Source: an uncultured Gemmiger sp.
GTDB taxonomy: Bacteria > Bacillota > Clostridia > Oscillospirales > Ruminococcaceae
Length of the DNA: 64,000 bases
Assembly: GCA_944386225.1 (NCBI GenBank)
Contig: CALXAH010000006.1
Location: 1 to 64,000, forward strand
Direction: 5' to 3'
The notes under the pieces were generated by a model. It was not told where the DNA came from. It made no database searches and saw only the letters and a program-made list of their open reading frames with translations. This document shows, piece after piece, positions 23,243-31,676 of the stretch. The translations under genes and the position numbers were made by a program. The stretch's first letter is position 1; each line of letters starts with the position of its first letter.

Positions 23243-24379
23243 ATGCCGCAGGAATTTGAGCAGGAGCAGTACCAGCCCCATGCCAGGAAAAAGAAAAAAG
23301 GCCGCTTCGGCTGCCTGATTGTAATCGTGCTGTTTGCCGTGCTTCTGGTTGCCGCCGGGCTGATTGGCGCCCGGTTTATGGATGAAGTCTACGGCAGCGA
23401 CACAAAAGGTTCCCAGGTGACGGTGCACATCGACCAGGGCAGCGGCCCGCTGACCATCGGCCGGGCGCTGCAGGAGGCGGGCGTGATCCGCACCCCCAAG
23501 CTGTTCCAGCTGTATGTGCGCTATACCGAAAGCGCCGGCCGGCTGCAGTACGGGGATTTCACCCTCTGTTCGGGCATGAGCTATGACGAGATCATCGAGG
23601 CGCTGAGCGTGACGGTCAAGCGGGATACCGTGACCATCACCTTCCCGGAGGGAATCACCGCCCTGCGTTTTGCCCAGCTGATGGAGGAAAACGGCCTGTG
23701 CACCGCCGAGGAGTTCCTGGACGTGGCCAACAACGGCGATTTCAGCCAGTATGAGTTCTGGAACCAGATCCCGGCGGACGATACCATCTTCATGAAATGC
23801 GAGGGGTATCTCTTCCCCAACACCTACGAGTTCTACGCGGACGACGAGGTGTACAACTACGTCAATACCCTCTACGCCGAGTTCGACAAGCAGGTCACGG
23901 CCGATCTGCGCGCCCGGGCGGAGGAGATGGGCCTGACCCTGCACGAGGCGATTACTCTGGCTTCCTTTGTGCAGGAAGAGGCGGGCAACGACCAGGACGC
24001 CAAGGTGTCCGCGGTGTTCCACAACCGCCTGGCGGAAGGTTCGCCCTATCCCCGGCTGGAGAGCAACGTGAGCAGCTACGTCCAGCGGGAGGACGACAAC
24101 AACTACCTGTACAACTGGGTCGCTCCCTACTACGGCGGCTGGGACAACATCCCCGCCGAGATTTACGCCGCCTACAACACCTATGAGCACGAGGGCCTGA
24201 CCCCCGGGCCGGTGTCCAATCCGGGCATCGAGGCCATCAAGGCGGCCCTGTATCCGGATGAGCAGTATATTGCCGACGGCTACTACTTCTTTGTTACCGA
24301 CAAGAACGGCAAATACTACTACGGCAAGACCCCGGCCGAGCATCAGGCCAATGTAAAAACGGCGTTTTCCGTGCAGTAA
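23243..24379 (+). CDS. mltG: Endolytic murein transglycosylase MltG
   Basis: ATG 23243 follows ACAGGAGGTCATCCC. The 378-residue protein has a basic N-terminus, one membrane helix (about residues 22-44), a LysM-like part (VTITFPEGITALRFAQLM) and the YceG/MltG catalytic domain: CEGYLFPNTYEFY, ITLASFVQEEAGND with the catalytic glutamate, and PGPVSNPGIEAIKAAL. It cuts nascent glycan strands and sets their length. Cell wall synthesis is its setting. Confidence 0.94.
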   Translation: MPQEFEQEQYQPHARKKKKGRFGCLIVIVLFAVLLVAAGLIGARFMDEVYGSDTKGSQVTVHIDQGSGPLTIGRALQEAGVIRTPKLFQLYVRYTESAGRLQYGDFTLCSGMSYDEIIEALSVTVKRDTVTITFPEGITALRFAQLMEENGLCTAEEFLDVANNGDFSQYEFWNQIPADDTIFMKCEGYLFPNTYEFYADDEVYNYVNTLYAEFDKQVTADLRARAEEMGLTLHEAITLASFVQEEAGNDQDAKVSAVFHNRLAEGSPYPRLESNVSSYVQREDDNNYLYNWVAPYYGGWDNIPAEIYAAYNTYEHEGLTPGPVSNPGIEAIKAALYPDEQYIADGYYFFVTDKNGKYYYGKTPAEHQANVKTAFSVQ

Positions 24380-24386
24380 GATTCTG

Positions 24387-24420
24387 AAACGGGCGGGGCG
24401 CAGGCCCTGCCCGTTTTTTG
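24387..24420 (+). terminator. Terminator after mltG
   Basis: AAACGGGCGGGG pairs with CCCTGCCCGTTT and is followed by TTT. The U32 gene starts 33 bases later, so partial read-through is possible. Confidence 0.82.
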
Positions 24421-24452
24421 CCCACAAAACCAACCGAGAGGAGCGTTTCTCT

Positions 24453-25679
24453 ATGACCAGACCGGAACTGCTGTCCCCCGCCGGGGACCTGGAACGGCTG
24501 CAATATGCCATCCGCTACGGGGCGGACGCGGTGTATGCCGCCCTGACCGAATTCGGGATGCGGGCCGCCCCGGATAACTTTACCCCCGCCCAGCTGGAGG
24601 AGGGCTGCATCTTTGCCCATGCCCGGGGCAAGCGGGTGTATCTGACCCTGAACACCCTGCCCACCAACACCGAACTGGACCGGCTGCCCCAGGCGATCGC
24701 CGACGCCCGGGCGGCGGGCGTGGACGCCTTTATTGTGGCGGATCTGGGCGTTCTGCGGATGGTGCAGAAGCTGGCCCCGGATGTGGAGGTGCATTTCTCC
24801 ACCCAGATGGGCATTACCAACCATGCCGCCGCCACCGCTGCCTTTGAACTGGGCGCCAAGCGGGTGGTGCTGGCCCGGGAACTGTCCCTGGAGGATATCG
24901 CCACGATCCGGGCCAAAACCCCCCGGGAACTGGAACTGGAGGTGTTTGTGCACGGAGCCATGTGCATGAGCGTGTCCGGCCGGTGCCTGCTCAGCCAGTA
25001 TCTGGCGGGGCGGGACGCCAACCGGGGGCAGTGCGCCCAGCCCTGCCGCTGGAAATACCACCTGGTGGAGGAGACCCGCCCCGGCCAGTTTATGGAGATC
25101 GGGGAGGATGAGGGCGGCAGCTACATCCTGAACGCCGACGATATGTGCATGGCGCCCTTTATCGACCTGGTCTGCCAGGCGGGGGCGGACAGCCTGAAGA
25201 TCGAGGGCCGGGCCAAAACCCTGTACTATGTGGCCAGCGTGACCAGCGCCTACCGGCAGGCGCTGGACGCGTTCCTGGATGCGCCGGAAACCTTCCAGTG
25301 CCCGGACGCGGTGCTGGACGAACTGACCCGCATCAGCCACCGGCGGTACTCGCCCGGGTTTTTCTTCGGCAAGCAGAACGCCCGCCAGAACACCCGGCAG
25401 GGCGGCTATATCCGGGACTGGGAGTTTGTGGGTGTGGTGGAATCCTGGCAGGACGGGGTGGCCCAGTGCACCCAGCGTGGCCGGATCGAGGCGGGCAAGC
25501 CGCTGGAGATCCTGACCCCTACCGGCCGGGTGCTGCGCCTGGTCCCCGCCTGGCTGAAGAACGAAGCCGGGGAGGACATCACCGCCACCCCGCACGCCAT
25601 GATGCGGTATACCATGCCGGTGGAGGAACCGGTGCCCGCCCATTCGCTGATCCGCCGTTCTACCGGCGAAAAAGCCTGA
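24453..25679 (+). CDS. Peptidase U32 family protein
   Basis: The 408-residue protein begins TRPELLSPAGDLERLQYAIRYGADAVY, the U32 signature, and continues with FSTQMGITN, ELEVFVHGAMCMSVSGRCLLS and GQCAQPCRW, which holds cysteines that bind an iron-sulfur cluster in relatives. Members include RlhA/TrhP/UbiU-type proteins that hydroxylate RNA or quinones rather than true peptidases. The mltG-U32 adjacency is frequent in Firmicutes; TrhP-like tRNA hydroxylation is the most likely role, as inference. Confidence 0.87.
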   Translation: MTRPELLSPAGDLERLQYAIRYGADAVYAALTEFGMRAAPDNFTPAQLEEGCIFAHARGKRVYLTLNTLPTNTELDRLPQAIADARAAGVDAFIVADLGVLRMVQKLAPDVEVHFSTQMGITNHAAATAAFELGAKRVVLARELSLEDIATIRAKTPRELELEVFVHGAMCMSVSGRCLLSQYLAGRDANRGQCAQPCRWKYHLVEETRPGQFMEIGEDEGGSYILNADDMCMAPFIDLVCQAGADSLKIEGRAKTLYYVASVTSAYRQALDAFLDAPETFQCPDAVLDELTRISHRRYSPGFFFGKQNARQNTRQGGYIRDWEFVGVVESWQDGVAQCTQRGRIEAGKPLEILTPTGRVLRLVPAWLKNEAGEDITATPHAMMRYTMPVEEPVPAHSLIRRSTGEKA

Positions 25680-25687
25680 ACCAACAA

Positions 25688-25733
25688 AACGGCCCGCTGC
25701 GGAAGCCTTCTCCGCAGCGGGCCGTTCTTTTGT
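25688..25733. terminator. Bidirectional terminator between U32 and DHHW genes
   Basis: AACGGCCCGCTGCGGA pairs perfectly with TCCGCAGCGGGCCGTT, with T-rich sequence on the plus side and TTTTGTTGG on the minus side. Confidence 0.9.
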
Positions 25734-25743
25734 GCAAGCCGGG

Positions 25744-26922
25744 TTATTCGATGGGATCCCGGTTGATGTTGTACAGATAGCTGTCCGACTTGAAGCTCTG
25801 GAAATTGTACAGGATCAGCACATGCTCATATCCTTCGCTCTCGATCAGTTCGTCGATGCCGTAGGGATAGTTGCGCAGATCCACCACGCCGATCTTGCCA
25901 TAGTTGGCGGTCAGGAAGGGCGCGAAGCAGTTGCCGTAGCTGTCCTTTACCAGCAGGATGCTGCCTTCGCCGTCGCCCTGGATCTCGCTGTAGCCGTTGT
26001 TCCCGTACAGGAACATGGCGTACTTGTCCACCACTTCCAGCTTGGCCGTGTCGTACAGGCCGCTGGTGCTCTTGGGTGTGCGCTGGCCGGGCACCGTTAC
26101 GTCAAAGACGGTCATCTCGTTGTCCAGCGGGTAGTAGGTCAGCACATCCGCCTCGGCATGCCAGTACCGGCTCTTGGAATAGCTGGTGCCCAGAAACTCC
26201 GGCACGTCCACACGGGTGTGGCTTTGCGCGTCAAAGGGGGTCAGCCCCTGCTGGGCGCAGAACTCCTCATAGGCCAGCTGCGCCCCGTAGGTGGTCCAGT
26301 GATGGTCGGTGCGGTAGTAGATATACTCGTCCTTGTGCTCGGTAAAGGCACCGCGCAGATCCAGCACGTTGCCGCCCGCGGCTTCCACCGCCGCAAAGGT
26401 CTGATCCAGCCAGCCGTCCTCGTCCAGCATCGGGGCCGCAAAGGGCAGATCCTCCGGATAAATCGCGCTGGCCGACGGGGCAATCAGCACCGTCACCTTA
26501 TCCCCGTGCCGCTGGGCAAACTGCTCCACCGCCTTGATGTTGTTGGGCAGGGTGCGCTGTTCGGTGCGGGTCAGGGTGAACATCTCGGTAAACAGCTGCT
26601 GATCCTTGCCGATCAGGATGCCGCCGATCTCGGCTTTCTGCAGCAGCAGGCTTTCGCTGCGGCTCTGCAGGTCGATCCAGCTGTCCCGCAGGGCAATCTG
26701 GTCCTTTACGTATTCGCCGTAGTCGGCGGTCCATTCATTGCTGAACAGGGCCTGGAAGCTGAAAGCCGGCTTCTGGTCCAGCATGGTGTTTTCCAGTTCG
26801 GAAAATTCCCGGGTGGGCCAGCACATGTCCAGCACCATGAACCCGGTGATAAATACCAGGAAACAGATCGCCGCGGGATAGGCGCGCAGCAGGCTGCCCA
26901 GTTGTTTCAGGCGTTCTTTCAT
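25744..26922 (-). CDS. DHHW-motif protein (AlgJ/AlgX-like acetylation partner)
   Basis: The 392-residue protein has an N-terminal membrane anchor (residues 15-38) and an extracytoplasmic SGNH-like domain with YYRTDHHWTTYGAQLAYEEF near residues 215-235; this DHHW block gives the family its name. Such proteins accept acyl groups from an MBOAT enzyme and pass them to a surface polymer. Its gene begins 15 bases after the MBOAT gene. The polymer acylated is not evident here. Confidence 0.88.
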   Translation of the reverse strand: MKERLKQLGSLLRAYPAAICFLVFITGFMVLDMCWPTREFSELENTMLDQKPAFSFQALFSNEWTADYGEYVKDQIALRDSWIDLQSRSESLLLQKAEIGGILIGKDQQLFTEMFTLTRTEQRTLPNNIKAVEQFAQRHGDKVTVLIAPSASAIYPEDLPFAAPMLDEDGWLDQTFAAVEAAGGNVLDLRGAFTEHKDEYIYYRTDHHWTTYGAQLAYEEFCAQQGLTPFDAQSHTRVDVPEFLGTSYSKSRYWHAEADVLTYYPLDNEMTVFDVTVPGQRTPKSTSGLYDTAKLEVVDKYAMFLYGNNGYSEIQGDGEGSILLVKDSYGNCFAPFLTANYGKIGVVDLRNYPYGIDELIESEGYEHVLILYNFQSFKSDSYLYNINRDPIE

Positions 26923-26937
26923 GTCCGACTCACCCCC

Positions 26938-28371
26938 TTAGAAGTTGAAATACAGGAACGGGCTGCTGGTGGAACCTACAATATAGGCCACGCTCAGCAC
27001 AAGCAGTACGCCCAGCACCGTCAGGCGCACCCATTTGATGGGCTGGATCTTGTTCCAGATCTTCAGCGGCAGCGGGGTGCAGCACACCCCGCTGACAACC
27101 AGCAGCACCGCGTAGTTGCGCAGGAAATACAGGCAGCTTACCCCGCCGGAGGGGATAAACAGCTTGGTGAACAGCGGCACAAGGCCCACGCCCGGCTCGT
27201 TGCCCACAAACAGCGCCCAGCCTATCACCACAAAGAACAGGGTGTAGATATGGGGCCAGACCCGGCCTTTTTTCAAATGCTTGAGCAGGAAGGTTTTTTC
27301 GATAATCAGCAGCACAAAGTAGTACAGGCCCCACAGGATAAAGTTCCAGTTGGCGCCGTGCCAGATGCCGGTGAGCAGCCAGACCACAAAGATGTTGAAG
27401 ATCTGCCGGGCCAGGCCTTTCCGGTTACCGCCCAGGGGAATGTAAACATACTCCTTGAACCAGCTGGACAGGGTGATGTGCCAGCGCCGCCAGAACTCGG
27501 TGATGCTGCGGGAGATGTAGGGCAGGTTGAAGTTGTCCGGGAAGTCGAAACCCAGCATCTTGCCCATGCCGATACCCATCATCGAGTAGCCGGAAAAGTC
27601 AAAGTACAGCTGGAACGAGTAGGCGATCAGCCCCAGCCAGACCAGCGGGGTGGAGGCATTCAGGATGCCGATGCCGGCGGCGGTTTCCACTGTACCGCTG
27701 TAGGTGCCGATCACGTCGTGCCACAACGCGCTGATGGTGTCCGCCAACAGGACCTTTTTTGCCAGACCGAAGATGAACAGGGCCACGCCCTCCTCGATCC
27801 GGTCCATGGTCACGCGGCTCTTGTAGATGTGCAGCCGCTCCGCCACGTCCCGGTATTTCACGATGGGGCCGGCGATCAGCTGGGGGAACATGACCACGTA
27901 GGCGCCGAAGTCGATGAAGTTATGCTCCGACGGCACCCCACGGCGGTATACGTCGATGGAGTAGCTCATGGTCTGGAAGGTGTAGAAGCTGATACCCAGC
28001 GGCAGCACCGACACCCCCTCGATGGTGGGGATGGTCAGCCCGGCCAGGGCGTTGATGCTGGTGATGATGAAGTTGGTGTACTTGAAGAACACCAGCATGG
28101 ACAGGCTGCCGATGATGGCAAACAGCAAAAAGCCCCGGCGCGCGGCGGTGCTTTTGTCAAAGCGCTCCATCCCCAAACCGGCGATGTAGTTGATCAGGAT
28201 GAGCACCACCATGATGGGGAAGAACTTGACCTCGCCCCAGGAGTAAAATACCAGGCTGCATACAAACAGCACGGTGTTTTTCAGCTTGGGGGGCGCCAGA
28301 TAGTACAGCAGCAGCGCGATGGGAAGGAACCGGAACAGGAACAGAACGGTGCTGAAAACCAATGGATTCAC
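26938..28371 (-). CDS. MBOAT-family O-acyltransferase (AlgI/DltB-like)
   Basis: Start GTG 28371 (GTG-AAT-CCA) has only a weak SD, but the protein aligns from its first helix. The 477-residue polytopic protein shows the AlgI features VVLINYIAGL, PQLIAGPIVKYRD, ITEFWRRWHITLSSWFKEYVYIPLGGNRKG and the catalytic histidine in LTGIWHGANWNFILWG. It moves acyl groups across the membrane for modification of a surface polysaccharide or teichoic acid, handing them to the DHHW protein. A hairpin lies in the 98-bp gap after the lipoprotein gene. Confidence 0.93.
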   Translation of the reverse strand: MNPLVFSTVLFLFRFLPIALLLYYLAPPKLKNTVLFVCSLVFYSWGEVKFFPIMVVLILINYIAGLGMERFDKSTAARRGFLLFAIIGSLSMLVFFKYTNFIITSINALAGLTIPTIEGVSVLPLGISFYTFQTMSYSIDVYRRGVPSEHNFIDFGAYVVMFPQLIAGPIVKYRDVAERLHIYKSRVTMDRIEEGVALFIFGLAKKVLLADTISALWHDVIGTYSGTVETAAGIGILNASTPLVWLGLIAYSFQLYFDFSGYSMMGIGMGKMLGFDFPDNFNLPYISRSITEFWRRWHITLSSWFKEYVYIPLGGNRKGLARQIFNIFVVWLLTGIWHGANWNFILWGLYYFVLLIIEKTFLLKHLKKGRVWPHIYTLFFVVIGWALFVGNEPGVGLVPLFTKLFIPSGGVSCLYFLRNYAVLLVVSGVCCTPLPLKIWNKIQPIKWVRLTVLGVLLVLSVAYIVGSTSSPFLYFNF

Positions 28372-28404
28372 CTCACAGGATCAAAAGCGTTTTACTACAA
28401 AATA

Positions 28405-28434
28405 CCGGCGCCAATCTGCGGGGATTGGCGCCGG
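28405..28434 (-). terminator. Hairpin between the DUF4358 and MBOAT genes
   Basis: CCGGCGCCAATC pairs perfectly with GATTGGCGCCGG; the minus-strand 3' side reads TATTTTGTAG. It may lower expression of the two distal genes relative to the lipoprotein. Confidence 0.6.
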
Positions 28435-28469
28435 TCAAGCCTTAAGGATTCAGGCGGCGGATCGGGCCG

Positions 28470-29024
28470 TCAGTTCAGGGCGCTGTCCACCGCGGTGTCG
28501 ATGTCGGAATAGCTGGCGCCCTCGGTGTTGGCAATTACCATCACCACATAGTCGCCCTTGACCACGATGCGGGCATCCTTGGCCTGGGCTTCCTTCTCGG
28601 CGAATTCCGCGTACATACCGGTGGTCAGGCCGCTCTTATAGTTTTCCAGGTCGGCTTTCACGTCCTCGGCCTTGCCGGGCTGAGCCTGGATGGCCAGGAT
28701 CAGCGCGCTGTTGGCGTTGTCGTTGCTTACCTTGCCGGCAAAGTCCGCCACATTGTCCATGTTCAGCATGACCTGGTTCTCCAGCGCAAAGTCGTCCAGC
28801 TCACGGGGATTGGTTACCGGGTTGGCGGCCTCGATGGCGGTCACAATGTCATCCAGATTGTAGGCGGAGGTGCCGGACGCGGCGGCAGAGTCGGACGCGG
28901 CGGACTGGGAGGCCGGCGCGGAGGAATCCTGCGCCGGGGCGGAAGAGGAAGAATCGCTGCCGCAGGCGGCCAGGGAAATGGCCAGCAGAGCCGCAGCCAG
29001 GGACAGACAAATCAGTTTTTTCAT
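28470..29024 (-). CDS. DUF4358 lipoprotein
   Basis: ATG 29024 follows AAAGGAGTAATTGCCATT. The 184-residue protein has a lipoprotein signal with lipobox LAAC at residues 18-21, then a Ser/Ala-rich linker (about 22-50) and a DUF4358 domain (about 55-184, with DDFALENQVMLNMDNVADFAG and IVVKGDYVVMVIAN). DUF4358 genes commonly accompany MBOAT/DHHW pairs in gut Clostridia; the function is unknown. Promoter candidates are TTGCAT and TACCAT, 17 bp apart, upstream. Confidence 0.87.
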   Translation of the reverse strand: MKKLICLSLAAALLAISLAACGSDSSSSAPAQDSSAPASQSAASDSAAASGTSAYNLDDIVTAIEAANPVTNPRELDDFALENQVMLNMDNVADFAGKVSNDNANSALILAIQAQPGKAEDVKADLENYKSGLTTGMYAEFAEKEAQAKDARIVVKGDYVVMVIANTEGASYSDIDTAVDSALN

Positions 29025-29202
29025 AATGGCAATTACTCCTTTATCGAAATAAACGCTATGGAAAATATGGTACACTATTCCAGCAGACAATGCAAGGACT
29101 TACCGGAAGTATTTGCGAAAATTTCGCCGTCTATACCGGCAGCCCTGTATTTACAATACGAACAGCCCGCCGCAAATATTGCACACAAGCCCCTCTGTGC
29201 CC

Positions 29203-29231
29203 TTGACACACGGCGTTTGCTGCCGTAAGAT
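29203..29231 (+). promoter_or_regulatory. Promoter of the Gx transporter gene
   Basis: TTGACA (29203-29208), 17 bp and TAAGAT (29226-29231). A second TATAAT at 29272-29277 lacks a matching -35. The rest of the 29025-29303 gap holds only the oppositely directed DUF4358 promoter. Confidence 0.6.
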
Positions 29232-29303
29232 GAAAGGGCGGAAAACCGGATTTTTGCCGGTTCTTCCTATTTATAATAGCAATTCGACAAAGTGAGGCAT
29301 TTC

Positions 29304-29825
29304 ATGCGCAATCAAAAGAACCGCCAGGTGGCGCTTTCCGGCCTGCTGTTCGCGCTGGCCATGGCGCTTTCCTTTGTGGAATCCACCATCACACCGCTGC
29401 TGGGCCTGATGCCCGGCATCAAGATCGGCCTGTCCAACATTGTGGTCATGTACGCGCTGTTCTTCATGGGCTTTGGCCCGGCGCTTACCCTGGCCGTGCT
29501 CAAGGCCTTTTTTGTGCTGCTTACCCGCGGCGCGGTGGCCGGCATGCTGTCGCTGTGCGGCGGTCTGCTGTCGCTGGCTGTCATGGCGATCCTCTACCGG
29601 CTGCCCCGCCGTCCTACCTGGTTCATCCTGTCGGTAAGCGGTTCGCTGGCTCACAACATCGGCCAGCTGCTGGGGGCCAGCGTGATCCTGTCCAGCAATC
29701 TGGCCCTGGCGTATGCCCCGGTGCTGATCATCTCCGGCCTGCTTATGGGCGCTGCCACATCCGGCAGCCTGTCCGCGCTGCTGCCTGCCCTCAGCCGCCT
29801 GGGCTTCAAGACCGACCCGAAGTAA
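29304..29825 (+). CDS. Gx transporter family / heptaprenyl diphosphate synthase component I-like protein
   Basis: ATG 29304 has GTGAGG six bases upstream. The 173-residue protein has about five membrane helices and matches the Hpre_diP_synt_I family: VALSGLLFALAMALSFVESTITP, GIKIGLSNIVVMYALFFMG, SGSLAHNIGQLLGASVIL. The old name as a prenyl synthase component is doubtful; the fold resembles ECF S-components, and a transport role is likelier. Its usual neighbours (NusG_II/FMN proteins) are not here. Confidence 0.85.
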   Translation: MRNQKNRQVALSGLLFALAMALSFVESTITPLLGLMPGIKIGLSNIVVMYALFFMGFGPALTLAVLKAFFVLLTRGAVAGMLSLCGGLLSLAVMAILYRLPRRPTWFILSVSGSLAHNIGQLLGASVILSSNLALAYAPVLIISGLLMGAATSGSLSALLPALSRLGFKTDPK

Positions 29826-29864
29826 AACTCCGGCGAAAAACTTGAAAAATAATAGAGATTCCTA

Positions 29865-29893
29865 TTGACAATGCCCTTTTTCCATGCTATTAT
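29865..29893 (+). promoter_or_regulatory. Promoter of the rubrerythrin gene
   Basis: TTGACA (29865-29870), 17 bp and TATTAT (29888-29893). An imperfect repeat GGTTC...GAACC lies just downstream and could bind a redox regulator. Confidence 0.75.
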
Positions 29894-29970
29894 AAGCACA
29901 TAAAAGGAACGGTTCCTATTTATGAGAACCGAATGCACAAAATGAATCCAACAATCAGGAGGAAATAACA

Positions 29971-30510
29971 ATGGCTAAGTTTGTTTGCACCGTTTGTGGT
30001 TATATCGCCGAGGGCGCTGCGCCCGATTTCTGCCCCGTCTGCAAGGCTCCCAAGGACAAGTTTGTGGAGCAGAAGGAGAACACCTACGTCACCGAGCACG
30101 TGGTGGGCATCGCCAAGGAAGGCGTTCCCGAGGATATCGTGGAAGGCCTGCGCATGAACTTCACCGGCGAGTGCAGCGAGGTTGGTATGTACCTGGCTAT
30201 GAGCCGTGTGGCTGACCGTGAGGGCTACCCCGAGATCGCCGAGGCCTGGAAGCGCTACGCCTTTGAGGAGGCTGAGCATGCTGCCAAGTTCGCCGAGCTG
30301 CTGGGCGAGGTTCTGACCGACAGCACCAAGAAGAACCTGCAGATGCGTGTTGACGCCGAGTGCGGCGCCTGCTCCGGCAAGATGGATCTGGCCAAGAAGG
30401 CCAAGGAGCTGGGCCTGGATGCCATCCACGACACCGTGCACGAGATGGCTAAGGACGAGGCCCGTCACGGCCGCGGCATGGCCGGTCTGCTGGAGCGTTA
30501 CTTCGGCTAA
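29971..30510 (+). CDS. Reverse rubrerythrin (rubredoxin domain first)
   Basis: ATG 29971 follows CAGGAGGAAATAACA. The 179-residue protein has an N-terminal rubredoxin-like iron site (C6, C9, C21, C24 in FVCTVCGY and FCPVCKA) followed by a four-helix ferritin-like domain with diiron ligands ([27 protein letters not shown]). This domain order marks reverse rubrerythrins, which act as NADH-linked peroxide reductases in anaerobes. GAGGAT/GAGGCT-type codon use suggests high expression. It is monocistronic. Confidence 0.93.
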   Translation: MAKFVCTVCGYIAEGAAPDFCPVCKAPKDKFVEQKENTYVTEHVVGIAKEGVPEDIVEGLRMNFTGECSEVGMYLAMSRVADREGYPEIAEAWKRYAFEEAEHAAKFAELLGEVLTDSTKKNLQMRVDAECGACSGKMDLAKKAKELGLDAIHDTVHEMAKDEARHGRGMAGLLERYFG

Positions 30511-30569
30511 TCCTGCTTCGCGCCCCGCAAGCCGCGCGCAGCCGTAAACCGAATACCGGATACGATACG

Positions 30570-30608
30570 GGCAGGGCCTGCACCCTTTGGGGTGCGGGCC
30601 CTGTTTTT
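30570..30608 (+). terminator. Terminator after rubrerythrin
   Basis: CAGGGCCTGCACCC pairs with GGGTGCGGGCCCTG (one mismatch) and is followed by TTTTTT. Confidence 0.88.
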
Positions 30609-30621
30609 TGCTGTTTGGAAA

Positions 30622-30696
30622 TGACAACTTTTTTGTCAAATATATTGACAAGGATAGTTGTCATTGCTATACTGGTGATGACAAGGAAAGTTGTCA
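30622..30696 (+). promoter_or_regulatory. Three TGACAA/TTGTCA operators of the XRE regulator
   Basis: Inverted repeats TGACAA-N5-6-TTGTCA lie at 30622-30638, 30646-30663 and 30679-30696. The second overlaps the -35 box and spacer, and the third lies between the -10 box and the SD. Their centres are about 24 and 33 bp apart (the latter three helical turns), suiting cooperative binding. Confidence 0.82.
30645..30673 (+). promoter_or_regulatory. Promoter of the XRE-DUF3169-fruK-fruA cluster
   Basis: TTGACA (30645-30650), 17 bp and TATACT (30668-30673), covered by the inverted repeats above. Confidence 0.85.
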
Positions 30697-30733
30697 AAAT
30701 GCCGGCCGGCATATCTGGAAAGGAGTGGTGGAT

Positions 30734-30949
30734 TTGCCGCTTGCAAACCGCGTGAAGGAACACAGGGCCCGCCTGGGGATCAACCAGCAGGAACTGGGGC
30801 AGCGGATCGGGGCCTCCCGTCAGACGGTGAGCCTGATCGAGCGGGGGGACTATAACCCCTCCATTACCCTGGCGCTGCGGATGGCCCGGGAATTCGGCGT
30901 CCCGGTAGAGGAGATTTTTGCTTTGGAAGGGGAGGATACCCATGAATAA
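30734..30949 (+). CDS. XRE-family transcriptional regulator, 71 residues
   Basis: The likely start is TTG 30734, eight bases after AAGGAG; GTG codons at 30725 and 30728 are too close to the SD. The product is a single Cro/C1-type HTH: VKEHRARLGINQQELGQRIGASRQTVSLIERGDYNPSITLALR..., ending in the VPVEEIF segment usual in small XRE regulators of Firmicutes. It overlaps the next gene by 8 bases and probably represses its own promoter through three operators. XRE plus DUF3169 is a common pair. Confidence 0.9.
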   Translation: MPLANRVKEHRARLGINQQELGQRIGASRQTVSLIERGDYNPSITLALRMAREFGVPVEEIFALEGEDTHE

Positions 30950-31676
30950 AACGGTGAAATTCGTGCTGATGATGCTGGCGTCCATGGTGGTGGGCGGTGT
31001 GCTGGGATTCGGTGTGATCTGGTTCGGGATGAACGGCGTGGCTGCGGACACACTGGCAGCTCTGGAAAACGGCCTGGCGCTGGCGATCCCGGTGGTGCAG
31101 GCGCTGGCCATTCTGGTATGCAGCCTGACGGCAGCCCGGTACATGAAAAAAGCCCGCCGCTTTGCCGCCGCGCTGGACGCCGGTGACGAAGACCAGGCCG
31201 AACCGGCCCTGCAGGCTGCCGATACGGCGATCAATCTGCTGGAGATGCAGCAGATGCTGGTGATGTTCCTGCTGCCGCTTTCGGTAACTAAGATGGGCCT
31301 TTCCCTGCTGGCCAGCAGCCTGCTGGTGGTGATCAGCATGCCGCTGGTGATTCTGAACCAGGGTCGTATTGTGAACTTCATCCGCCGCATCAACCCGGAA
31401 AAGCGGGGGGATGTGCGGGATCTGAAGTTCAACAAGGAGTGGTACAACAGCTGCGACGAGGCCGAGCGCCAGAAGATCGGCCGGGCCTCTTACCGTACGG
31501 TGCTGGCCACCCAGATGGCGCTGGTGACGCTGCTGGTGGTTGTTGTGGTTGTGCGGCTGCTGGTGCCGGGGGATAACCTGGCCGCCTGGTGCCTGCTGGC
31601 CGCGATCCTTACCCTCAAGGTCAGCTTCTGGGCGGGCTGCAGCCGTGCCGAAAAGAAAGGGGGAGAGGCACTTTGA
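30942..31676 (+). CDS. DUF3169-family membrane protein
   Basis: ATG 30942 lies inside the end of the XRE gene with GGGGAGGATACCC before it. The 244-residue protein has about six helices in three pairs (residues 8-30, 42-62, 100-145, 185-235) and the family segment KFNKEWYNSCDEAERQKIGRASYRT. The function is unknown; pairing with an XRE regulator suggests a membrane sensor or anti-regulator. Its stop overlaps the fruK start. Confidence 0.85.
   Translation: MNKTVKFVLMMLASMVVGGVLGFGVIWFGMNGVAADTLAALENGLALAIPVVQALAILVCSLTAARYMKKARRFAAALDAGDEDQAEPALQAADTAINLLEMQQMLVMFLLPLSVTKMGLSLLASSLLVVISMPLVILNQGRIVNFIRRINPEKRGDVRDLKFNKEWYNSCDEAERQKIGRASYRTVLATQMALVTLLVVVVVVRLLVPGDNLAAWCLLAAILTLKVSFWAGCSRAEKKGGEAL

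Noticed and set aside
25732..28512. Open frame of 926 codons on the plus strand, antisense to the MBOAT and DHHW genes
   Set aside because: It is exactly antisense to two well-supported genes in high-GC DNA and is rich in His/Gln/Gly, the usual signature of a mirrored frame. The same applies to long frames antisense to pyk, pcrA, fruA and glmS.
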